The translations under genes and the position numbers were made by a program. A model generated the notes under the pieces. It worked only from the letters and a program-made list of their open reading frames with translations, was not told the origin of the DNA and did no database searches. Positions 9,402 to 19,010 of a stretch of 64,000 nucleotides of DNA are shown in pieces. Origin of the DNA: Thermomicrobium roseum DSM 5159 (GTDB lineage: Bacteria; Chloroflexota; Chloroflexia; Thermomicrobiales; Thermomicrobiaceae); the NCBI RefSeq assembly GCF_000021685.1, contig NC_011961.1:434001-498000 (forward strand), in the 5' to 3' direction. The stretch's first letter is position 1; each line of letters opens with the position of its first letter.

Positions 9402-10273
9402 GCAGCGTACCGGAACCACTCGTCTGGCTGCCGCTTTCGGCTTGGCTCGATCCCCGCAACTGGACGTGGCGTGTCCCGGTCGTCGTGGTCCTGAGTTGGT
9501 TGCTCGCTGGCTACGCGGTGGGGATGATGCGACTCGCGGCGCGCTGGCCGCAGGGCTGGCGACTGGCTCCTCGCGCCTTCGCGTGGGGGATCGGCGCGGC
9601 GATGCTGGCACTGGCTCTGCTCTCGCCGCTGGACGATCTGGGTGGTCTCTTCTTCTCATGGCACATGGTGCAGCATCTGGTCCTCCTCTACGCTGCGCCG
9701 GTCCTGCTCCGAGGCTGGCCGTATCCAGTGTTCCTCTGGGCGTTGCCGGCGTGCCTGCGTGTGCGGGTGGCCGCTCTTCTGTGGCACGGTGCGCTGGGGG
9801 ATCGCCTGCTCCGCTGGGCGACGCGGCCGGTGGTGGCGTTCGCGACAGGCATCCTTTCGCTGTGGCTCTGGCACTATCCGCCGCTCTACGATGCTGTCCT
9901 CGCCCGGCGGTGGCTCCACGATCTGGAGCACCTCACCTTTTTCCTGGGGGCGTTGCTGTACTGGTGGCCGCTCATCGGCGCCCCACCCGCGACGGGGCGT
10001 TTCCGAACCGACGGTGGTCGAGCGCTCTACCTGATCCTCTACGGTGTGCAGGCCGGAGTGCTCGGCGCACTGGTCACCTTCTGGCCCAGTGTGCTCTATC
10101 ACCGTTACCTTGCGGCGAGCGGCGTGCCGGTGGAGCGGTTGCTGGCTGACCAAGCGTTCGGTGGCTTGGTGATGTGGCTCAGTGGGCCGATCGTGGTGAC
10201 GCTGCTGGCTCTGGCCACGCTCGGTCGTGCGAGTCGGGAGGTTGCCGAGAGCGAGGTGCTCACACCACACTGA
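9398..10273 (+). CDS. ctaG: Cytochrome oxidase assembly protein, CtaG (Caa3) type
   Basis: A 291-residue polytopic membrane protein of the Caa3_CtaG family, which helps build copper-containing terminal oxidases. Typical conserved His-containing helices are seen: FFSWHMVQHL, LWLWHYPPLYD and DLEHLTFFLGALLYWWP. Its ATG overlaps the FNT stop by 4 bp, so it is translationally coupled and belongs to the same operon as the CuA and heme-copper subunits, presumably loading copper into them. Confidence 0.85.
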   Translation: MSSVPEPLVWLPLSAWLDPRNWTWRVPVVVVLSWLLAGYAVGMMRLAARWPQGWRLAPRAFAWGIGAAMLALALLSPLDDLGGLFFSWHMVQHLVLLYAAPVLLRGWPYPVFLWALPACLRVRVAALLWHGALGDRLLRWATRPVVAFATGILSLWLWHYPPLYDAVLARRWLHDLEHLTFFLGALLYWWPLIGAPPATGRFRTDGGRALYLILYGVQAGVLGALVTFWPSVLYHRYLAASGVPVERLLADQAFGGLVMWLSGPIVVTLLALATLGRASREVAESEVLTPH

Positions 10274-10319
10274 CGAGGCGAGACGGACCGCATGAGCGGT
10301 GCGGGGAAGGAGGAGTGTG

Positions 10320-11639
10320 GTGGGCGAGCCGATACGCGAGGATCGCGTCCTCGTTCTCGGTGGCGGGATCGCCGGTCTGGTCGCTGCCTGGGAGCTGCAC
10401 CGAGCCGGCGTCGCGGTCGAACTGCTGGAGGCGCGTGACCGAGTCGGCGGCCGACTCTGGACGAGTGACGAGTATGGTCCGTTCCCGGTCGAGCTGGGTG
10501 CGGAATTCATCCACGGTGATCGCGTGATCACCTGGCGGTTTCTCCGGATGTTCGGGCTGCGCGCGATCGACGATCCGAGCCAAGACCGGCGTTTCGTCGG
10601 AGCGAATGGCCGCATCCTGCCCTCGGGGGAGCTGTCACGGCCGGTCGGCGAGGCGATCTTCGCGCCGCTGAGCCAGGCTGCTGAAGCATGGTTCGCATCC
10701 GGCGAGCCGGACACCGATCTGGCGACGGCGCTTCGCTGGTGGGCGTCGCGGCAGGGGATCACGATCACCCCGGAGCTGTGGGAACTCTGGGAGACGCTGG
10801 CGGCGATCGGCTGGTCAGCGGATCTGGCGGAGATCGGCGCGGCTGGCGAGGTGGAGGCGACGTACGAGGGTGATGGCTGGCGCAATTGGCGGATCGCCGA
10901 AGGACAGCAAGCGCTCGCCCGGCGTATCGCGGAGGAACTGGGTTCGGTGATCCGGCTCGGCTCGGCCGTGAGCCGCGTGGAATGGGGAAACGAGGGTGTA
11001 CGGGTCTGGGCCTCGGACGGTGAGCATCGTGGCCGGTGGGCGATCGTTGCGCTCCCGCTCGGGGTGTTGCAGGCAGGCACCATCGAGTTCGTTCCGGAGC
11101 TTCCCGAACCGCTCAGGGAAGCGATCGACCGGCTCCTCCCTGGGCGCTCGCTCAAGATGGTCGTCGAGTTCACGTACGATCCGTGGGGCCCGGAGATCGG
11201 GTGTCTCTTCGTGACCACGCCGCACGGCATCTGGGAACGGCCGGGGCTCGGTTTCGCCGCATCCGAGCCGGTCTTCAGCTTGCTGACTGGCGGGCGGGAT
11301 GCGGCCCGGCTCGGTGCGCTGCCGCCGGAGCAGGCGGTGCGTGAGGTTGTCCAGGCGCTCGGGGCAGTGCTGGGTCAGGAACTCACCGGCAGGGTGCGCC
11401 GAGCGCAGGTGATCGATTGGACGCGCGATCCCTGGTGCCGCGGTGGCTACTCGGTCGTCCCGCCCGGTGGGGCAGGATTGCGGGCTCGCTTCGGCCAGCC
11501 GATCGGCGACCGGCTCGTGTTCGCTGGCGAGCATACGAGCGTCGTGCGACCGTCGACGGTGCACGGGGCGATCGAGAGTGGACTGCGAGCGGCCGAGCAG
11601 ATCCGCGCGCTCCGCAGCGCGACAGCAGCGGGCGCCTGA
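10320..11639 (+). CDS. Flavin-containing amine oxidase family protein
   Basis: A 439-residue FAD oxidoreductase of the monoamine oxidase/NAD(P)-binding Rossmann family. The N-terminal dinucleotide motif is VLVLGGGIAGLVAAWEL, followed by ARDRVGGRLWT. The C-terminal flavin motif is LVFAGEHTS, then GAIESGLRAAEQI. The start is the GTG at 10320, six nt after GGAGG. It lies 46 bp after ctaG on the same strand, so it may be the last gene of that operon. Substrate unknown: amines, polyamines or carotenoid-like compounds are possible for this superfamily. Confidence 0.85.
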   Translation: MGEPIREDRVLVLGGGIAGLVAAWELHRAGVAVELLEARDRVGGRLWTSDEYGPFPVELGAEFIHGDRVITWRFLRMFGLRAIDDPSQDRRFVGANGRILPSGELSRPVGEAIFAPLSQAAEAWFASGEPDTDLATALRWWASRQGITITPELWELWETLAAIGWSADLAEIGAAGEVEATYEGDGWRNWRIAEGQQALARRIAEELGSVIRLGSAVSRVEWGNEGVRVWASDGEHRGRWAIVALPLGVLQAGTIEFVPELPEPLREAIDRLLPGRSLKMVVEFTYDPWGPEIGCLFVTTPHGIWERPGLGFAASEPVFSLLTGGRDAARLGALPPEQAVREVVQALGAVLGQELTGRVRRAQVIDWTRDPWCRGGYSVVPPGGAGLRARFGQPIGDRLVFAGEHTSVVRPSTVHGAIESGLRAAEQIRALRSATAAGA

Positions 11640-11708
11640 GGCGCGTGCTCGCTTCGCCGCGATCCTGGAGAGGAAGCGTCGTTCCGGGTGGTAAGGGGGT
11701 CTCGCGCC

Positions 11709-12485
11709 TCACGATGCTCGGCTGAGCCAGCTGGGCAGCTCAGCGATGGAAGGAAGCAGCGCGTCCGGTCGCCCCAGTTCGAGGTCGTTGGGGCGGAAAC
11801 GTCCGGTCTGGACGAGCACCCCCGTCATTCCGAGCTGGCGAGCCGGGAGGATATCGGCAGCCAGGCTGTCGCCCACCACGGCCACGCGCTCCGGTGAAAG
11901 ACCGAGGCGCTCCAAGCCGGCTCGGAAGAAGTCGGGCGATGGCTTGCCGACGAGGTGCGCCTGTCGCCCGAGAGCCGCTTCCAGCCCGAGCAGAAAGGCG
12001 CCGGTATCGAGTGCCGGGCCATCGCGGCGATCCCAGACCAGGTTACGGTGCATGGCGACGAAATGGGCGCCGCGGAGCAACAAACGGAACGCGCGGTTGA
12101 GGCGATCGTAGCTGTAGACGGGACCAGCGCCACCGAAGACGACAACAGTCGCGCTGTCATCCTCGACCAGTGGGATACCGGCGAACTCTTCCTGCACGTC
12201 ACCGTCGACCAAGAGGTAGCAGGGCTCGCCAGGGTAGTGAGCACGCAGGTATGCTGCAGTCGCTGCGCCGGCCGTCACGATCTCGTCATCGGCGACGGGG
12301 AAGCCGAGTTCGCGGAGCAGGGCACCCAGCTGTCGGCGCGTCCGTATCGTAGTGTTGGTGAGGAGGACGAAGGGGATGCCCCGGGCGCGCAGCTCGAGCA
12401 CTGCCTGGACGGCACCGGGGATCGGTTCACCATCGATGTGCAGGACACCGTCGACATCGAGAAGGAATCCGCTGATGGTTCGCAT
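11709..12485 (-). CDS. HAD superfamily hydrolase, subfamily IIA (NagD/LHPP-like phosphatase)
   Basis: A 258-residue HAD phosphatase. Motif I is FLLDVDGVLHID with the nucleophile and acid/base Asp pair. Motif II is LLTNTT, motif III is the Lys in HLVGKPSPDFF, and motif IV is VAVVGDSLAADI. The large C2A cap between motifs II and III is typical of class IIA enzymes (NagD, PGP, LHPP). Likely a cytoplasmic phosphatase acting on small phosphoesters, substrate unknown. It converges on the amine oxidase gene with about 70 bp between. Confidence 0.88.
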   Translation of the reverse strand: MRTISGFLLDVDGVLHIDGEPIPGAVQAVLELRARGIPFVLLTNTTIRTRRQLGALLRELGFPVADDEIVTAGAATAAYLRAHYPGEPCYLLVDGDVQEEFAGIPLVEDDSATVVVFGGAGPVYSYDRLNRAFRLLLRGAHFVAMHRNLVWDRRDGPALDTGAFLLGLEAALGRQAHLVGKPSPDFFRAGLERLGLSPERVAVVGDSLAADILPARQLGMTGVLVQTGRFRPNDLELGRPDALLPSIAELPSWLSRAS

Positions 12486-12768
12486 CGCATCGTCTCCACC
12501 GAGCTGGTCGGGTTCCAGCGCCGGACGGCGCCTTCCCCTGTACAGTGTAGCGATCCAGTGCCGAGCGGTGCGCCGATGGTGGTGCCGGCGAAGGTGGCTT
12601 CTGGCTGACTCCGCCTCGTTTCCTCACCGGTACTCGGACGAACTCCGGGTAGGGGCGATCGTGAGTGCGTCGGTTCACCGATCGGGTGACGCGAGGAAAG
12701 CGGGGTGGCACTGCGCGAACGGGCAGGGTGATCCGCGATCGGGTGACGTCGACTAGAGGGGAGCGGGT

Positions 12769-13620
12769 GTGATCGGAGCCTGGCTCGGTCTGGCTGTCGC
12801 AGCAGCAGTGGCGTGGGGGACGGCGGACTTCCTCGCTGGCCTGGCTGCGCGTCGTCTCCCGCTGCTCATCGTCCTGTTCGGAGTGCAAGCGATCGGACTG
12901 GCGATCGTGCTGCCGTTCTGGCTCGCCTGGTCAGGCGATGGGACGGTGCCGGGGATGGCCGTGGCTGCTGGGTTCGCCATGGTAGCCGGACTCGCTGCCC
13001 TGTATCGTGGGCTCGCTCGGGGGCCGGTGAGCGTGGTGGCGCCGGTCGGTGCGCTCGGTGGGGCAGTACCGGTCGGCATCGGCCTACTCACAGGCGAGAA
13101 CCTGGCGGGCGAGCACCTGCTGGGGGTACTCGCCGGCCTGGTTGGCCTCTCGCTGGTCACGTGGGAGAGAGACCGAGTGGCCCCACGGGGACAGTCCACG
13201 CGCGCCGCGCTGGCGCACGGCGTCGCAGCAGCGCTCTCGCTGGGACTGGCCGTGGCGCTGCTCGGCGTAGCGGGTGAAGGGGAGCCTCTCGGAGCAGTCG
13301 TCGCCGCGCGTGTGACAGCAGTTCTCCTGCTCGGGGCAGCCGTAGCCGGTTGGTTACGGCGGCACCGGGATCGGTCGCTGCTGCGGCACTGCGCGCTCGC
13401 GGTCGCTGCGGCAGGGGTGCTCGATGTGGCGGCGACCGTCTCGTTCGCGCTGGCAGCGGAGCGCGGTCCGCTCGGGCCGAGTGGGCTCGTCGCCTCGCTC
13501 TATCCGGCGTCGACCGTGCTTCTCGGGGTCGTCGTGCTGGGTGAGCGGCTCTCGGTGCTTCGCTGGGCCGGCATCGGGCTGATCCTCGCGGGTGTAGCTC
13601 TCCTGCGCGGTGCCGGGTAG
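12769..13620 (+). CDS. EamA/DMT-family membrane transporter
   Basis: A 283-residue membrane protein with about ten hydrophobic helices in two repeats of five, the drug/metabolite transporter pattern. The first repeat begins AAAVAWGTADFLAG and the second ends in the GERLSVLRWAGIGLILAGVAL element typical of EamA domains. The GTG at 12769 follows GAGGGGAGCGG. Likely an exporter of a small metabolite in the cytoplasmic membrane; the substrate is not predictable. Confidence 0.82.
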   Translation: MIGAWLGLAVAAAVAWGTADFLAGLAARRLPLLIVLFGVQAIGLAIVLPFWLAWSGDGTVPGMAVAAGFAMVAGLAALYRGLARGPVSVVAPVGALGGAVPVGIGLLTGENLAGEHLLGVLAGLVGLSLVTWERDRVAPRGQSTRAALAHGVAAALSLGLAVALLGVAGEGEPLGAVVAARVTAVLLLGAAVAGWLRRHRDRSLLRHCALAVAAAGVLDVAATVSFALAAERGPLGPSGLVASLYPASTVLLGVVVLGERLSVLRWAGIGLILAGVALLRGAG

Positions 13621-13773
13621 CGAACGGGGTCTGCTGCGAGACCAGTCGACCCTCGCGCGGTGGAGATACTCGGGGTGATCGGCGACTGGTCAGACACAGG
13701 AACAGGCCTCTTGCCGAGTGCCGTGCGGTGCGGTAATTGGGGAAGGGTAGCGAGATCCGGAAAGGTGGAGACG

Positions 13774-14664
13774 ATGGAACGGATCGGGTTCATCGGTCTG
13801 GGAATCATGGGACAACCGATGGCGCGCAACCTCCTGCGTGCAGGGTTCCCCTTGACCGTCTACACGCGGGACCGACGGAAAATCGAGGCGTTCGTCGAAC
13901 AAGGGGCGAACGGGGCGAACTCACCCCGCGAGGTAGCGGAACGCAGCACGGTCGTCATCACCATGCTGCCCGATTCGCCGGAAGTCGAGGAGGTCGCGCT
14001 CGGGCCGAACGGGGTGATCGAGGGGATTCAGTCGGGGAGCCTGTTCATCGACATGTCGACGATCGATCCCTCGGTCGCCCGCAAGCTGCACGCGGCGTTC
14101 GCTGAACGCGGAGTGGAAGCGCTGGACGCACCGGTTTCCGGTGGCCAGATCGGGGCCGAGCAGGGGACGCTCTCCATCATGGTCGGTGGCTCGGAAGAAG
14201 CGTTCCAGCGGGCCTTGCCGGTGTTCCAGGCGATGGGGAAGAACATTACGCACGTGGGTGGTCCCGGTGCGGGGCAAGTGGCCAAGGCGTGCAATCAAGT
14301 GGTCGTCGCTTTGACGATCCAGGCAGTGGCCGAAGCGCTCCTCCTCGCCGAGAAGGCGGGGGTGGATCCGGCGCGGGTGCGCCAGGCGCTCCTGGGTGGC
14401 TTCGCGCACAGCCGGATTCTGGAGGTGCATGGGCAACGGATACTCGAGCGCGCCTTCGCGCCCGGCTTCCGGGCTCGCTTGCACCGGAAGGACTTGCGCA
14501 TCGCGCAGAACCTGGCGCGCGAGCAAGCGGTCCCGCTCCTGGCGACCCAGCAAGTGGCGGCGCTCTTCGACAGCATGCTGGCGCGGGGGTTAGGCGAACA
14601 CGACCACTCGGCGCTCGCGCTGGTCTATCGTGCGCTGGCGGGCGAGCAGGGGGAGGATTCCTGA
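13774..14664 (+). CDS. NAD(P)-dependent beta-hydroxyacid dehydrogenase (HIBADH/tartronate semialdehyde reductase-like)
   Basis: A 296-residue enzyme of the 3-hydroxyisobutyrate dehydrogenase family, which oxidises beta-hydroxy acids or reduces the matching semialdehydes. The N-terminal Rossmann motif is IGFIGLGIMGQPMARNL. The substrate motif DAPVSGGQIGAEQGTL and the catalytic-lysine helix GAGQVAKACNQ are present. The C-terminal helical domain has the family RLHRKDLRIAQ element. The ATG at 13774 follows GGTGGAG. The exact substrate (hydroxyisobutyrate, tartronate semialdehyde, other) is open. Confidence 0.9.
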   Translation: MERIGFIGLGIMGQPMARNLLRAGFPLTVYTRDRRKIEAFVEQGANGANSPREVAERSTVVITMLPDSPEVEEVALGPNGVIEGIQSGSLFIDMSTIDPSVARKLHAAFAERGVEALDAPVSGGQIGAEQGTLSIMVGGSEEAFQRALPVFQAMGKNITHVGGPGAGQVAKACNQVVVALTIQAVAEALLLAEKAGVDPARVRQALLGGFAHSRILEVHGQRILERAFAPGFRARLHRKDLRIAQNLAREQAVPLLATQQVAALFDSMLARGLGEHDHSALALVYRALAGEQGEDS

Positions 14665-14871
14665 CCGGGTCGGCCAGCTGCGCGAGCGGACGCGGGCGTG
14701 CGGGTGCAGGGGTGCCGCGGTTGCGGGTGACCGCGTGCTGCGATCGCTGCCGGTCAGCCGAGCGAGAGACTTGCGCCAACGGGCGCTCGGGGGCGGGTCG
14801 AGCCGCCCAAGGGGAGAGCGCTTTGCTTGCAGCCCAAAAACCGACACTATGAGTCGATCGCGTCGCTGAGC

Positions 14872-16356
14872 TCAGAGCGGGCGCGCGGCACAGCGCTGAT
14901 AGAGTTCCTGCCAGGGACGCACCCGCTCGAAGACCGCGCTCGCGGTCAGAACGTCGGCATCGGCGTAGCGCCGCCCGATGATCTGCAACCCGACCGGCAA
15001 CCCGCTCGCGCTCAGCCCGGCCGGGATCGAGGCTGCCGGATGCCCGCTGAAGTTGACCGGATAGGTGAGACACCAGCCGATCAGCGGGTCGACGGACTCG
15101 CCGTTTACTTGGCTCGGCCCGACGGTGTTGCCGTCATCGGCGTTTTCCACCGGCAGGCAGGCCAGGGTCGGTGTAACGAGGAGATCGTAGCGTTCGAAGA
15201 CGCTCTGGATCGCGTCGTAGACCTCCGAGCGGATGCACTGGTCGCGATAGAAATCCAAGGCGGTCATCGAGCGAGTCTTCTCGACCCATTCGAGATATTG
15301 TGGGGGAAAATCGTCGCGGTGCTCGCCGAGAAGGTCGATCCCCTGCGCCGCGAACCCGTCGAGCGTCAACAAGTTGATCGGCATGATGAGGCGACACCAG
15401 AGGTCGCTGAGTTCTCGCTGAGAGCGTGTTATTCCGATCCGTACTTCTTCGACGGTGGCACCCGCTTCCTCGAAGGCGCGCACTGCTCGGCTCACCACCG
15501 TTGCTACCTCCGGCTCGACTGGGAAGACATCGAAGTTGGGGCTGTAGCCGATGCGCCAACCGTGAATCGAGCGGCGTGTGGCAGCGAGGAAGTCGACCTG
15601 CTCGTCGAGCGCAAAGGGATCACGTGGATCGTAGCCGGCGATTGCGGAGAGGACGAGCGCCGCGTCCTCGACGGTGCGCGTGATAGGACCCTCGAAGAGG
15701 AACGGTGTGTCGCCAGCGAACGCGTTGGGACGGGCAACGAAGGGAACGCGGCCAAAGGAGGCCTTGTAGCCGTAGACACCGCACCATGCGGCGGGGATGC
15801 GGATCGAGCCGCCGCCGTCGGTCCCTTCGGCGAAGGGGACGAGCCCGTCGGCCACTGCAGCGGCGCTCCCGCCAGATGAACCACCAGTGTTGCGCCGAAG
15901 ATCGAAGGGATTGCGCGAAGGACCGAAGAGATAATTGTCGCAGGTTCCACGGAAACCCATGACTGGGCTATTGGTCTTGCCCAGGACGATAGCACCCGCA
16001 CGCTCGACCCGCTCGGCGAACAAGCAATAGGCGTTGACGACATGGTCTTTGAGTGCCCGGATGCCACCGAAGGTGCTCTTCCATCCGGGCTTGAAATCAA
16101 AAAGATCTTTGATCGCGGTCGGTACACCATGGAGCGGGCCGAGTGGATCGCCGCGCAGCACGGCCTGCTCGGCGTCGCGAGCGCGCTGGCGAGCCTCGTC
16201 GAATCCGAAATAAACGAAGGCGTTAAGACTGGGGTTGCGCTGCTCGATCCGAGTGATGAAGGCGTCCACGACCTCGACTGGCGAGAGTTGGCGTCGGCGG
16301 ATATGGAGGGCGAGTTCGGTTGCGCTCATGTAGGCGAGTTCCTCGTGCATCGTCAT
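14872..16356 (-). CDS. Amidase signature family hydrolase
   Basis: A 494-residue amidase of the GatA/FAAH superfamily. The Ser-cisSer-Lys catalytic triad is visible: Lys in PTAIKDLFD, the cis-Ser in NTGGSSGGSAAAVA, and the nucleophile Ser in GTDGGGSIRIPA. The ATG at 16356 follows AAGGAGAGC; an upstream ATG at 16377 lacks a ribosome site. No gatB or gatC neighbour is present, so a catabolic amidase is more likely than a tRNA amidotransferase subunit. Confidence 0.9.
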   Translation of the reverse strand: MTMHEELAYMSATELALHIRRRQLSPVEVVDAFITRIEQRNPSLNAFVYFGFDEARQRARDAEQAVLRGDPLGPLHGVPTAIKDLFDFKPGWKSTFGGIRALKDHVVNAYCLFAERVERAGAIVLGKTNSPVMGFRGTCDNYLFGPSRNPFDLRRNTGGSSGGSAAAVADGLVPFAEGTDGGGSIRIPAAWCGVYGYKASFGRVPFVARPNAFAGDTPFLFEGPITRTVEDAALVLSAIAGYDPRDPFALDEQVDFLAATRRSIHGWRIGYSPNFDVFPVEPEVATVVSRAVRAFEEAGATVEEVRIGITRSQRELSDLWCRLIMPINLLTLDGFAAQGIDLLGEHRDDFPPQYLEWVEKTRSMTALDFYRDQCIRSEVYDAIQSVFERYDLLVTPTLACLPVENADDGNTVGPSQVNGESVDPLIGWCLTYPVNFSGHPAASIPAGLSASGLPVGLQIIGRRYADADVLTASAVFERVRPWQELYQRCAARPL

Positions 16357-16739
16357 GACAGCTCTCCTTTCGCCCATGACGGGTGCGTTCAGGTTTCGCC
16401 AACGCGACTCGATCCGTTGGCGTCAGGAGATCATCGGGTTCTGCGGAACTGCCATCCCCAGGCTACGCCACTCCTCGTCTCCTGTCAAGCGGATGTCAAG
16501 CGGATGCGCGAGTACCTGGCTGAGCAGATCGAATCATGGCGAGAGGGAGCGGGAGGACGAGAGGTCGGGGGCGTGACCGAGGAGAACCCGCGCAGCATCG
16601 TTCGTTGCGCGGACTTTCCCCTCCTCTGTTGGACGAGAAAGCGAGCGTTCCCTCGGTGTCTCTCCGCGAGATCGGGTTGGCGTGCGGTGCGCCGTGCTGC
16701 GGAGCCGGTAGACCTGCTTGCCCAGCTCGAGCGACGCTC

Positions 16740-17200
16740 GCGGAACGGTCGTTCTCGGACTTTTGGTCGCTCGTGCGTGCCTTGGAGCGGATGAGGTGAG
16801 CCAGTTCGCTGATCCGATCAGTGAGGCGCCGATCGATTTCGGCGGCCTGTGGCAAGAGCGAGGCGCTCGGCCGGTTCGGCGTCAGTGCCGCTCGCCAGGC
16901 TAGCTCGATCGTCGTGCCCAGGCGTTCGAGGCGCTGGACGAGCGGTGGGTGCGAGTCGATCGGGTGGGGAAGGTGATCGGCCGCATGCCGGTCCGGCGGT
17001 ACGGGCGCGTCGAGCCGGTTGGCCGTCAGCCAGGCGACCGCTTGCCCGGCCGATGGTGGATCGTTCGGCTCTTGACTGAGCCGTGCGCGAGAGACCGACC
17101 AAGCGTATACCGTGCCGGCGACCTCGAGGAGGGCAGTTCCCAGAGCCAGCCCGCCCGCGACCTGGGCGCCGGCTGCATCGGCGGTGATCACCCGCGCCAT
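16740..17200 (-). pseudogene. C-terminal remnant of an M48-family metallopeptidase
   Basis: A reading frame here encodes a segment resembling the back half of HtpX/M48 peptidases: RVITADAAGAQVAGG matches the usual R-E-x-x-A-D-x-x-G block, and DSHPPLVQRLERLG matches the C-terminal THPPLxxRIxxL block. The third zinc ligand, Glu in the ExxAD motif, is replaced (VITAD). No HExxH helix was found upstream on this strand. I read this as a decayed fragment. Family assignment rests on two short motifs. Confidence 0.45.
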
Positions 17201-17420
17201 TGCTGTTCTGGAAGACTCGCACAATGGAGTCTCAAAGGCGTCATCGGTGCATCAGCCTCCAATCTCTTCGGGCGGTGGCTCACACGGTAGCGGCAATCCA
17301 ATGAAAAGCTCTGACGGGCCGGAGATCGTTGCACACTGTGTGTATTCCCGCGTGGCTGCGACCAACTCGTCCTGGGCCCGCTTCTCCCTCCGGTGCTGGC
17401 TCATGAGCGACTGAGAATGA

Positions 17421-17461
17421 GCGGTGGCTGTCGCCGATGAAGCGGTGGCTGTCGCCGATGA
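17421..17461. repeat. Perfect 20-bp direct repeat in the 17.2-17.7 kb gap
   Basis: GCGGTGGCTGTCGCCGATGA occurs twice in tandem at 17421-17440 and 17442-17461, separated by one base (unit 21 bp). The surrounding 17225-17681 stretch has no supported gene. It may be the eroded 5' part of the peptidase remnant. Confidence 0.7.
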
Positions 17462-17681
17462 TGGTGTGGAGCGACGCGAACTCTGCCTCCCACATCGTTC
17501 AGCCCCCGTGCCCCTGCCTGACCAGGTCACCCACGGACTGGTCAGAACGCGAGGTCTCATCCGGTCGCGGCGCACGTTCTGCTCGACCCGCTCGAGTCAC
17601 CGGTCCGGCCGGACGGTCAGTTGCGTGCGATTCCACGGCTGGGTAGCCAGCCAGTGGAAGGGCGCTCTGGGAGGCGCTCAT

Positions 17682-18884
17682 TTACTGGAGAAGTGTGGCG
17701 AGTTCGGTCACGAGTTCTCGAGCGCGGCGGGTGACCCGATCGGGTGTGCTCCGGTCGGTCCGCATGCCGCAGTGGGCGAGATCGTTGCGGAGTTGGGTGA
17801 CCTGGTCCCATACCTCGGCGATCCGCCGCTCGGGCAACGCGTGCAGCAGCGGTGAGCCGTCCCGCAGCTGCTGCTGGAGCGCATTGAGCTCGTTTTCGGC
17901 CCGCTGACGACTCTCCCGCTGCAGCCAACTCGGCCGCAGTTCCGGAAACGTCCGCCAGAGGTACCAGCTCACCAGCCACTCGCGGGCCAGCGTGACCGCC
18001 TGGAGGACGAGGCCCTTGCCGAGCGCGTAGCGGATCAGCTCGAGCTGGGCCCGGAGGTTGCCCTCGTCGAGCTGCTCCGGGTTTGGATGAGCGAGCGGCG
18101 CGATCTCCGCGCGCACCCGCTCAGCGAGCACGGCGAAGGGCGGCGTCCAGCGAGCCAGCTCCTCCTGTGCGGTCGCGAGTTGCTGGTCGAGTTGATGGGC
18201 AGCTGCCAGTGCCTCGAGCGGACGATTGAGCCAGACGGCCTGGCTCAGCGCCCCGAGCTTGTTGCCGACCCCGGCGAGCTGGCGAGGCAGTTCGGGGGCC
18301 TGTTTACGGTACAGATCGCTGTGGGTCGCCTGGATCCGCGCGGCGAGCAGGCGCCCGTCTCCGCTCCGTTCGAGAGCCTCGATGCCACTCGACCACTCGG
18401 CCAGATCGACGAGAGGGCTGAGATCGAAGACCGGCGTCTCGTCGCGCTCGCGGTCGCGCGCCTCGAAGGCACCGTAGAGGATCCGCTGGATGGTCACCCC
18501 ACGCAACTGTCGCAAAACCAGCGCGGCGACCGCGGCGAAGAGCGGCAACGAGCGGAAGCCGTGTGTGACGTCGAGCACCAGCTCAGCCTGTTCGGGAACG
18601 GCGGCGACCAGTGCGTCGAAGATCTGCCAGAGTTCGGCCTCGCTTTTCCCGGCTGGAATGGGCACCGGCTGTGCCCGCTCGCCGAGATGCGCCTCGAGTT
18701 GCCGCCAGTTCGCGTGGGCTGCGCTATCGGGTGTCAGGAGCACGAGGAACCGTTCCGCGGCCAGCCAGGCATCGAGCGCGACAGGGAAGAGAGCGCTCCG
18801 GTGTCGCCGAATACGCTCCCCATCGTCCCACACGTAGGTCGTTTCTTGATAGGTACTCGTACCCAACACCGTCATGACGAGCAC
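17682..18884 (-). CDS. CRISPR-associated CARF-HEPN ribonuclease (Csx/Csm6-like, TM1812 type)
   Basis: A 400-residue ancillary nuclease of type III CRISPR systems. In this family a CARF domain senses cyclic oligoadenylate made by Cas10 and a HEPN domain then cuts RNA non-specifically. The N-terminal CARF shows VLGTSTYQETTY and the ligand-pocket signature LDVTHGFRSLP. The C-terminal HEPN motif R-x4-H is RNDLAH, about 30 residues before the end. The GTG at 18884 follows GGAGGGAGG with 5-nt spacing. No cas10 or csm genes adjoin it; the nearest is a truncated cas10 at 26-27 kb. The assignment to type III is secure, the exact Csx subfamily is not. Confidence 0.85.
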   Translation of the reverse strand: MLVMTVLGTSTYQETTYVWDDGERIRRHRSALFPVALDAWLAAERFLVLLTPDSAAHANWRQLEAHLGERAQPVPIPAGKSEAELWQIFDALVAAVPEQAELVLDVTHGFRSLPLFAAVAALVLRQLRGVTIQRILYGAFEARDRERDETPVFDLSPLVDLAEWSSGIEALERSGDGRLLAARIQATHSDLYRKQAPELPRQLAGVGNKLGALSQAVWLNRPLEALAAAHQLDQQLATAQEELARWTPPFAVLAERVRAEIAPLAHPNPEQLDEGNLRAQLELIRYALGKGLVLQAVTLAREWLVSWYLWRTFPELRPSWLQRESRQRAENELNALQQQLRDGSPLLHALPERRIAEVWDQVTQLRNDLAHCGMRTDRSTPDRVTRRARELVTELATLLQ

Positions 18885-19010
18885 GACTGCCTCCCTCCGC
18901 TGGTCACGCGCGACATGCTTGCCGCGGTCCGCTCGCCACGGGAACCCCAGTGTTCACCTCGTCGCCTGATGATAAAAAAGGAGAGTGCTGTAGGGAAAGG
19001 GGGGCCTTCC

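Noticed and set aside
14872..16356. GatA subunit of the tRNA-dependent amidotransferase
   Set aside because: The amidase signature fits both, but no gatB or gatC is nearby and the C-terminal region is unlike GatA.
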